A stretch of DNA of 64,000 nucleotides. Source: Liriodendron chinense (taxonomy: Eukaryota > Streptophyta > Magnoliopsida > Magnoliales > Magnoliaceae). The stretch covers positions 392,501 through 456,500 of the forward strand of contig PVNU02002828.1 of NCBI GenBank assembly GCA_003013855.2, in the 5' to 3' direction. The position numbers and the translations under genes were made by a program. This document shows positions 31,385 through 41,594 of the stretch, in pieces; the stretch's first letter is position 1; the number at the start of each line of letters is the position of its first letter. The notes under the pieces are model-generated. The model was not told where the DNA came from and made no database searches. It saw only the letters and a program-made list of their open reading frames with translations.

Positions 31385-34024
31385 TATTTGCTGTGGGCTT
31401 TGTTGGTTTTGCAATTTAGATTGTTGTTATGCTTCGATTCTAGAAAGTTCCATAAGCTTTGGCATTTTTGTAGAGGATTGTTCTGTTTTGAGCATCAACC
31501 ACAGCATATCTACTTTTTCAATTGAGTTAATCTTTATTGCAATCTGTACATCTGACTTTGGTTTTTTTATTCCCAGATGATGATTTGGTAGAATAATGTT
31601 GGAGAGCCTTCAAACTGTGCATGTCAAGGGTGCTCAGACCGGTCGGGCGACCGGTCTGCCCTTTGGCAAAGATGCACAGCAAGGTTGCTGTACAAATCTC
31701 GTGTGCCGACTGCAGGGGGCTCCGACCGGTCGGTGGTGAGGCAGACTGTGTTGTTTCTGTGTATTTTCATCTGAATTGTTTTGTGCTAGGTCCGACCGGT
31801 CAGGCTGCACACGCGTTTTCTTACGCAGTTACGCAGATCTGCATAAAATGTTTCTAAATTCGGTTTATTTGCTATATATATGGCATGTATGTAGACTTAG
31901 ATGGAATCCTAAGGTGTCCAAGGTTTCCTAAGTGTGTTAGGAAGAGGGGAGAGTGTTTTGAGAGAGAGAGAGCTTAGGTTTTCTCTGGGTTTTCCTTGCT
32001 TGTGGGCTGTCAATCTCTATAATCTTCTGGAATCATAGTGGATCGCTTTGTGCCGTGGTTTTTTACCCGTCGAGGGGTTTTTCCACGTAAAATCGGATTG
32101 TCTCTTGTGATTGAATGCTTGTGTGGTGTGATTGCATTGTGTTTCTTGTTTGATCATATATTATGATATGTATTATTCGGCTTTTGCTTCCGCTACCGGC
32201 GTTTCTATTCCCAACAAGTGGTGTTAGAGATAAATTTGGGGTAGAGTAGAATTCATATCTGAGACGAGAAGATGGGATCAAGCACAAAGTTTGATGTAGA
32301 GAAGTTCTCAGGCAAAAATAACTTCGAACTATGGAAGGTGAAATTTGAATCCCTCCTAGTTTAGCAAGGGCTTGATGAAGCTCTTAGAAAGCTACCTGAG
32401 GCTTTGAAAGAGGATTAGTGGATAGAGCTCGACAAGAAGACTAGAACCTCAATCCTGTTATGCCTTACAGATGATGTCCTCTATCATGTCACGAAGGAGC
32501 AGACAACTGCTGATAGAATGGCAAAGTTAGAGAAGGTATATGCCAAGAAATCTCTAGAGAACCAGATGTATCTGTTGATGCAGTTGTTCACCTTAAGGAT
32601 GGCGGAGGAGACGGATGTGGAGGACCACTTAAGCACATTCAATCGGCTAGTTTGCAAGTTGGTGGAGATAGATGAGCCGATGAAGGATGAATATCAAGCA
32701 TGCATCCTGCTGAATTCTCTTCCGAATTCATATGAGTCATTCATGGACTCTGTGTGCGCAGGGAGGGAGACCATCAACGTTGAGACCATTATCTCAGCTC
32801 TCCAGTCGAAGGCGATGAGAAAGAAAAGCGGTGACGTGGGTTCTCGTTCTTCCCCAGAGACACTAATTATGAGGAGAAGAAATTCTAAGGATGGTGGGGG
32901 ATATTCTAAATGGGGATCTAAGGTCAAGGGCAAAGGGAAAAGCCAAAGTACAGTGCTGGAGTTGTGGTCAGGAAGGCCACATGAGAGGGGATTGTCAGAA
33001 TCCCAAGTTGAAGCAAGAAAGGTATGGAAATTCTTCTGGAGAAGGAGCCAATACCGTAGAGGACAGTGGCGATCTTTGTGAAGTTCCGACTGTATCCAGC
33101 AAGGGATCTCACGATAGAGAGTGGATCCTGGATTCAGGGGCTTCATGTTATGTTTGTCCTGACCGGAGTTCATTCACAACATACAAGGAGTATGGTGGTG
33201 AATCGATGTTTGTAGGCAATGGCTACGCTCATAAGGTGGTGGGTATTAGTACGGTGCACATCAGGATGTTTTATGGGATCGAATGAGTCCTGGAAGATGT
33301 GAAGCATGTCCCTATAATGAAAATGAATGTGATCTCTCATGGTGCACTCAAGGCGAAAGAGTGCGTGTTCATCGGCCGCGATCGTTGTTGTAAAGTAATG
33401 AAGGGGGCACTCGTGTGGATGAAGGCACAGAGGTGTGGCCATCTTTACAAGTTGATTGGGAACACACTTCACGGTGGAGCTGCGGAATCGGCAGCAAGAT
33501 TCACGGTTGCTCATATATGACAAGTGCCCAAGGGTCACATGAGAAGAGCAGAAAAGGCGTGAAAGTGCAAGGTTAGGATTGATGGAGGCATGAGTAACGG
33601 TAGAGCTATGATGAAGATGAGATGACAAAGATAGCAATAATGGTTTTGATTCGACGTTTGAAGCCTCGATGGAGATTGTTGGAGAGCCTTCAAACTATGC
33701 ATGTCAAGGGTGCTTAGACCGGTCAGGTGACCGTCTGCCCTTTGGCCCAGATGCACAGCAAGGTTGCTGTACAAATCTCGTGTGCCCTAGACCAGTCAGT
33801 GGTGAGGCAGACTATGTTGTTTCTGTGTATTTTCCTCTGGACTGTCTTGTGCTAGGTCGACCGGTCGGCCTACGCATGCGTTTTCTTACGCAATTACACG
33901 GATCTACGTAACATGTTTCTAAATTCGGTTTGTTTGCTATATATATGGCATGTATCCGGACTTAGATGGAATCCTAAGGTGTCCAAGGCCTCCTAAGTGT
34001 GTTAGGAAGAGGGAAGAGTGTTTT

Positions 34025-34067
<43 letters not shown>

Positions 34068-35159
34068 GTTTTCTCTGGGTTTTCCTTGCTTGTGAGCTGT
34101 CAATCTCTGTAATCTTCTAGAATCATAGTGAATCGCTTTGTGCCATGATGTTTTACCCGTTGAGGGGTTTTTCCACGTAAAATCGAATTGTCTCTTATGG
34201 TTGGATGCTTGTGTGGTGTGATTGCATTGTGTTTCTCGTTTAATCGTATATTCTACTGTGTGTTGTTCGGCTTTCACTTTCACTGCCGATGTTTCTATTC
34301 CCAACAAATAATTTATCAAGCAATGTACTTTTGGGTTAGACCACAAAGTACATTATTTCTGAGCACAGATTTTCTTCTATGCCCACAAAGTTACTAGTGG
34401 GACCCACCTTTGCTTGATCCAAACCTTTCATTTTTTGGGCCTCATCCCATATTCCCTTTGGAGAATATGCTTCAACCATTAGTATCAAATAAAAAATACA
34501 ATACCTTGGAGTTAGCTTATGAGAATTATCTAAATAACTTGTCTTGTTCTTCTAAAGCATTCATATTGATGGTAATAAATAAGATTGTTGCTCCTCCCCC
34601 AAATGATTTATGATCGAATACTATAGAGCGGGAGGGTTATATAGCACCTCCTCCCTCTTTCTTATTTATAAACATATTATTTAGGGTTTATCAGCGTAGG
34701 AGGCGAGGGACGCATGCATCTCGTTAGCCCGATGAAGGGCTTAGATCATTCGTGACGACATGAGGAGCATTGAAGGCTCTACGTATGTGATTTGGCACGT
34801 AGAAGACCTCACAATGGAAAGACACGTGTGTAGTATGATGAGGACCTGACTGGACAGTTTTCATTGTCTTCAGGCGCCCGACCACTATTCATCAAGCGCC
34901 CGACTGAGCGCCCGAAAGTCATCCGTTTTTTATGATTTGGTCGCTGGACGTTTTTGGCCATCTTCGGGCGACCGACGCCCAGCCCGACGCCCAAGCAAGT
35001 TTTTTTTTTTTTTTGTTCCTTTTTTTTACTTAAATTCAAGGGTATTTTAGTCTTTTCTTCTTTCATAGTGCTTATTTAAGAGTGTTAAGTCCTAAACTCG
35101 AATTTAGTTTTTGATTATTGAATGAAAAGCCTTTCGGTTGCCTCCTCCTCCTCCTCCTC

Positions 35160-35211
<52 letters not shown>

Positions 35212-38200
35212 GAACTTCATCCCTTCTTCTCCAATCTTCTTCTTCTTTCTTCTTCCTTTCCCTTCCAACATTCTTCTAAGGTATTTCTCTAATTTTCCTC
35301 TTCCTTCCAACCTATTATTTCACATCTTCTGCAACCTAAATCTGAGAATTGATTGTAAACCCTAATCTCTCAGATTTTCGATTCCTTAATCCGAGAAATC
35401 CTTCGATCTCCCAGATTAGTGAATCCCATTGCACGATTAGATCAAAACCATGCAAGATCGGGAGGTTCTATTTCTCACCGGATCCATTCCATGCAGTAAT
35501 TGAATCTCACACCGTATGATTGTGATGTTGGCCCACATTATTGCATGTTTCTTTTCTGATTCTCTTAGATAATGATGATAGATGCTAAATTTTTACTATT
35601 ATTGTTTTGTTATTCCGCTGGATTGTATATGTTCATAGACATGCATCATAATTAGGGCATCCTGCATCAAAAGACGTTCATCATGCCCAACTTGAAAATA
35701 AGATCAGAAAGACATGACCCTAGAACTACCTTCATAAAGCTGACCCCAAATAGTTGGGACAAGGCTATGATGATGATGATGATGATGATTTGTGCACCAT
35801 GCGCATGTTGAAAGTTTCAAATCAATAGCTAAATGTAAGTGAGTAACATATCAGAGTTTTCAAGTCCCCTTAAACCAGATACTACAAATTATCTGTAAAT
35901 GTCAAAGTGAGTCCTTGTATGGTTAGACCTTTTGTGAAATCAAAGTGTTACGTGACTATATAGGCCCACATTTTAATTTGGTTTTTTAGCTAGATTTACT
36001 TATTTTTCTATTTTAAAACTAACGTCTTTTCATACAACTCTTTGTATGTTCAGGTTGTATTGGGAGAAGGTCGACATTGGCTGGAATAGGGGCATTGACT
36101 ACTAGTATATTCTCCGGAAGCTTTGCTTATGCTGAAGGTGCCATTTCAGATTAATGTTTCTATGGTTTCGGTCTTCCTTGGACCATTGAGAAGATTATAT
36201 GTGCGATTTGCATTTGAATGCTGCAATTGCTGTACCTTATTTTTATGAGTTCTACTGAGCCCACAATCAGATCACTGCATGCACCTCTAAGTGCTGCCAC
36301 AGAAGTCAACATGGCTTGCATGTGAGACATCAGGCCAGTGCTTCTGGCAGGACCCACAGTGTAGATGACCTGGCCCAAAGCTTTACTCGAGCTTGCTCAT
36401 TAGGGGGCGACACATGTATGTTGAGTGTTGGCATTTTCATAAACGGTCCATTGTTTTGGTACATGTGTGGCCGATCTAATGAGTTCATGTGCCCTTTCTC
36501 CATCAAACCATCTATTTGGTGGGGCCCACTCACTGCATGGCTTGGATGACCCATGAAGTGTGCCAGATCGATGCATTTGGTCACATGTAGAGGAGCATGT
36601 GGGCGTAGCTAAAATATTTTTTTAATGTAGAATTCCTCTCTGCAATCTTCAAACAAGTGGTTATGCCAAATGAAAGTTCTGTTATCTGTGCAGAAATACC
36701 AGAGAACTTCAAAGCTTTTGTTGATTTTTCAGATGGGTACACCTATTATTACCCCTCAGATTGGAGGGTAGGTCACAAATTGCGTTTTGTTACTTGTTAG
36801 GATTTGAATCCTCAGTTGCAAACAAGAGTTCTAGATGTTCCATTTGAGAGAGAGAGAGAGAGAGAGAGTCTCCAACTCATTAGTTTCTGAGAGAATATCA
36901 AAATTATATTAATTCTTCAGGTGGTGTTGGACATCTGAGCCGTTTCTTCAGGTGGGCCTCGTTGTATAGAAAACATGGCCTAAAAATCAAGTCAGTCAAC
37001 TCATCAGGAGGGCCACAAATGTATGCTCCATATGGCTCATTGGAAGTCCTTTTTAAACCATCTATTGCTTTTGTATGTCATCATTTGGCTGCCTGATTTT
37101 CAGGGTCAACTCGTCTAACCAGAGAGGCCTATCCGATGCTGAGCTAGGATGTCCTAAACACATGCCAGGTTGTCACATATGGCAGCATGTAGAGGTGCGC
37201 ATGGGCTTAATCAAAGCTCATGATCCCTCTGTGTTGTACCTCAACATTTCTTCCTGTTCTACTTTTGTCCTCATGTAGGACTTTGATTTTCGGGGCCATG
37301 ATTCGGCATTTAAAGATCGCATTCTACCGTTACAAAATGTTAGAGTCAGCTTCAAACCAACCAATAAAAGCGACATCCATGATTTGGGTCCAATGGACGA
37401 GGTAAAACCATTTATCATGTTGGTTCATATCTTTTATCAATACAGTTTCAAGCTTCAGCTAGCCGTGAGCATTGCTATGTTATGTCTCCTTAGAAAAGAT
37501 GAAATGAGCTACTTCCCTTTATTTCGCAGGTCATTTTCAGCTTGGTGAAGAACATTTTCGCTGCACCAACTCAAAGACCAACCATATTTGATATCCAGGA
37601 GGTTTATGTTCCTTCTGAATTCTTCTTACCTCCTGTATGTGTATATTTTGTGTTATGGTCTGATCCAAGATGCTTGCAGAACTGTCTTTTTTCTTGATGC
37701 TTCTTTCTAGCATTTGTGATTTCTGTACCTATCATCTGTTTGCATTTGGCTGCACTAGTGAAATGAATTGCAATAATCAATTAAATTAAGAAGGGGCCCC
37801 CAAAAATGAAGTTATATTCATTTCAGTCTGCCCCTAACTAAGATATATCATGTTTAAACCTAATCCCTCAATGTGAATACTACGGACAACAGTTAAAATT
37901 ATCTCATTTAAGCTTTATTGAACTAATTACTGTAATTCAAATCAAGATGTCATCCAAATGCATTCTAAATGTCTCTGTATATAAATAAGAATAGTATGAA
38001 TACTCGATATTCGTTATGAATCCAGAAGAAGATTTTGGAACCGCTTTCAAGCTTGTTTGTCATAACTTGATTTCTACTGTCCGGTTGACATGAGCAGAAA
38101 AGTTTAATTTCCTTCCAGTAGAAAAGAGAATCCATTTCCTAATATACTCGGAGAATTTGGGTACCGAACTTGTGTTGCTGTTAAATGTTGGAATTTTTTG

Positions 38201-38875
38201 AAAGACAGAAGCATAAGTTTGAAAAATTCTAAGGCTTTTAACTTTCTACGATCTTATTCCCATCCAGATGAAGTCAGATTTCTAATAATCAAATCGGAAG
38301 GTCTGGATTATACTTGTATCATATCGTTTGTTATGTGTAGATTCATTGCCGTTCATTCTTCGATGATAAGGTCTCTCCTCAATCTATCTCCAATAAGGGG
38401 AAGGCCACAAAATATTCTCTCAATCACACTATAGGGATGTCATTGGAGAAAAGGGGCCCATCCAATAGGTGGACTACACAGATGGATGGATGGATAAAAG
38501 AACAGAAGGGATGAGATCCATCTTCCTTTTTTCTCTCTTTACTTCTCTTTTCCTCTCTTTTCTTCCTTTTGCTCTGGACTTCCAAATGGGGTGCAGCGTG
38601 TGACTTTATGAGCCTATCACCTTTGAGGATAGGATTTGATCTCATATAGGAGCAATTAGGGTTTCTCTCGAAGAACCACTCTCAGTAGTTCTCACCCCTA
38701 TGGACTTTGGAAGGGCTGTCAATGGGCACTCGGACCTTCGGCTACTCGATGGACCCAACCCAATTTTAATGGGTCTGGATCCAATTTTTTTAACCCACCA
38801 AGAAATCATGTCAGGCCCATCCACTAGGCCTCAGTTAAAATCAGCCATGTTGGGTAACTTGGGCCTGGGTAGGGT

Positions 38876-38947
<72 letters not shown>

Positions 38948-41525
38948 CACTCACAGATTACTCCAGCAATGGAATAAGGTTTCCTAAGCCACACGCATGT
39001 AAGAGAGCCTATTTACAAACCATGCATGTGCCAAAGTGGTACATGTGGGTGCGATCTAAATCCATCCATTAGGTGAGCCTGACCATGTAAATGCTCTTAT
39101 AACAAACCCAACTAGAAACCTAGATCTAAAGACCCAATGGGTACCTAATAAGTAGTCAAACTCAATCAGATCCAAGTCCAAGTCTTTGAGAATGAGACCT
39201 AGACCCAAAAGGGTCTAGACTGAGCATGACCTGAACTCAATTAGCTCGAGTACAAGTACTAGAGGACCCTACCTATTAACAACCCTAGACTTTAGTATGG
39301 CCTGTGTTATTGAAAGCTCGTTAACCTGCCTATTTTATTACCCAATCCTTCCATTATTGGTCTTGTCCATTTCGGCTTTGCAATGAGCCAGGATTTTGAA
39401 CTGGTCAAGCCAAGCCTTCAGGCTGGCCTTATTCAAAATTTTCATTTTTCTGGGCTTAGGCCTAGCCCATTACTAGCCTTATGTCCACTCTTGGCCTAAA
39501 ATCCAATGCAAACACATGAGGTTGACCAAAAGATCCAACAATCAAACTTTCACCAAGCTAGATAAAACATTGTAATGGTAAAATCAAAATATCCAACATA
39601 AAAAATGTTCTAGAAACCTATGGAAACAATTCGAGTTGCTAACTAGCTATATAAGGCTTGATGTAGAGTCTAATTAATAAGATGTATCACAAGCTGAGTC
39701 CTAGAAAAAAGTAATGGGTCCCATGTCAATATACATTAGGCTTCTACTTAATCCTAATGCATGTACCCAATCACGCCCATATGTCGACCGGTAAAGTGAC
39801 CTCTAAAGGTATGTCAAAGTCACCGCACTAGGACCATGAAGTCCTTTCGTCACCTCATGTCTAAAGATTGGTCAAGGCTAGTATATGATCATGTCAATCT
39901 ACTCCAACCATGATGGGCCTCCATGTTAGGAGACTTGATTTGATCCTCCAATACCAGTATTTAATCAATTTTATCACTAATACCGATAAATTAGTGAACA
40001 TAGACACTCCTATGGGGTGAATGGATGCAAAACAAATGCCCGATGGTAGAGATTAATCCAAGCAAAACTCATCGTTGGTTTCTATTCACACATGATAACA
40101 GCAAAAGTAATCCCAGGTCACCCAGACCTGCTGGAGTAATGGAATTAGGGTACTTGAGAACCGTGGTATAATAACTTTCCCTTAACTTTATTGACTGTTG
40201 TGCCCACTTCATTGTTTCCTCATGAGACAACTAAAGAGACTCCGTAAAGGAATTCATATAACCCACTAAACGTATAATGCCAAGTTTCACGTACAATTGA
40301 TAATAGAATCATTAAATAAACAAGTCAATAATGATTTAATTTAAATCATGAAAAAATGGTCACAAGTGATCAGTGTTCGAAGTTTCGGTATCGCTACAAG
40401 TTTCGCTAGCCGGGGATACGGAAACAATATCGATATCGCCGATAATATCGTTGATAACCGGAAATGCGGGGAAAATGGGAAAAATAGTGGAATTTTTCAA
40501 TGAAACCTCAGGAGTTGATAAAATACACATAGTTACATATTTAAGAATAAAAAATTTGCATAAAGAATGCATACATAATATGTTTCTATTTAATGGGGGC
40601 CTAAAAGCATGTGCTGCAGTAAGAAGTTAGTCCAATCATCTCATCCATCCAAAATCTAAACTTCCATCCAAACATCTATTGATATTTCAGAATATCGACA
40701 ACACATGAAATTTCCAAACAAATCGTTAACAACTGAAAAAGAAGCTAAAGATTGTGGTCTCATTATTGCCATGTTGTGATAATGATAATATTGTGATATT
40801 ATCAATGTTATCGTCAACAAATTGAGTGCTGCATACAACCATGCACCCATAACAAATATGAATTGGGAATTTTTTAAATATATAGATTCTTTGTGATATT
40901 ATCGAAATATTGCAAATAAATTGACGATACAAGCGACACTTGGAATTTACACAGTAAAAAATATTGGCGATACGCCGACGAGATCAATGTATTGACAATA
41001 CAAACGACGCTTGGAATTTACACAATTGAAAATATTGACGATATCAATGCATTGGTAATATTTAGTGATACATCACCGATATCAAGAATTTTTAATACTA
41101 TCAGTGTTATCGGTATCGCTACCAATGTTATCAGTGTCGCTGAGCTAGAAATAGAGATAATATCGGGGATATTTCGATAATATCGGAGATAATGCGAACA
41201 CTGCAAGTGATCAAGATCCAATAATTTTGCATGTTGGTTTTATAGGGCATATACATCCAAGAATCCTGAATTTGTCGTAAAGCTAATCGAACTTGATATG
41301 CAATCCCATTTTATACACGTCACCTAAAAAGAGTTTCATTTGCAATGTGTTTTCAAGAAGATCCGGAAGATTATTAGCCTAAGCCCATGATGAAAAATAG
41401 GTCAGGAGATGAGGATATTGTGTTTCTTGAATCGTTGTTGTTTAGTTGTCCTTTTATGCCACTTTAGTAGAGATGCTGCTTTGGGTAGCAACTAAAATTT
41501 GGAGGACGATTGATGATCACGCACC

Positions 41526-41594
<69 letters not shown>

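Larger units (their letters stand above)
31597..34306 (+). mobile_element. Second non-autonomous Ty1/copia element, in PsbP gene intron 2
   Basis: 2,710 bp flanked by the 5-bp duplication AATAA (31592-31596 and 34307-34311). It is on the same strand as the host gene. The LTRs and internal region are homologous to 18147-20839 and show the same gag-protease-only design. It carries more damage (two nonsense codons, one frameshift, one further nonsense), so it is older or less constrained. Confidence 0.95.

Noticed and set aside
31175..31525. 116-codon frame in intron 2
   Set aside because: It translates a TG/AG microsatellite (Val-Cys and Arg-Glu runs) and lies between good exons.
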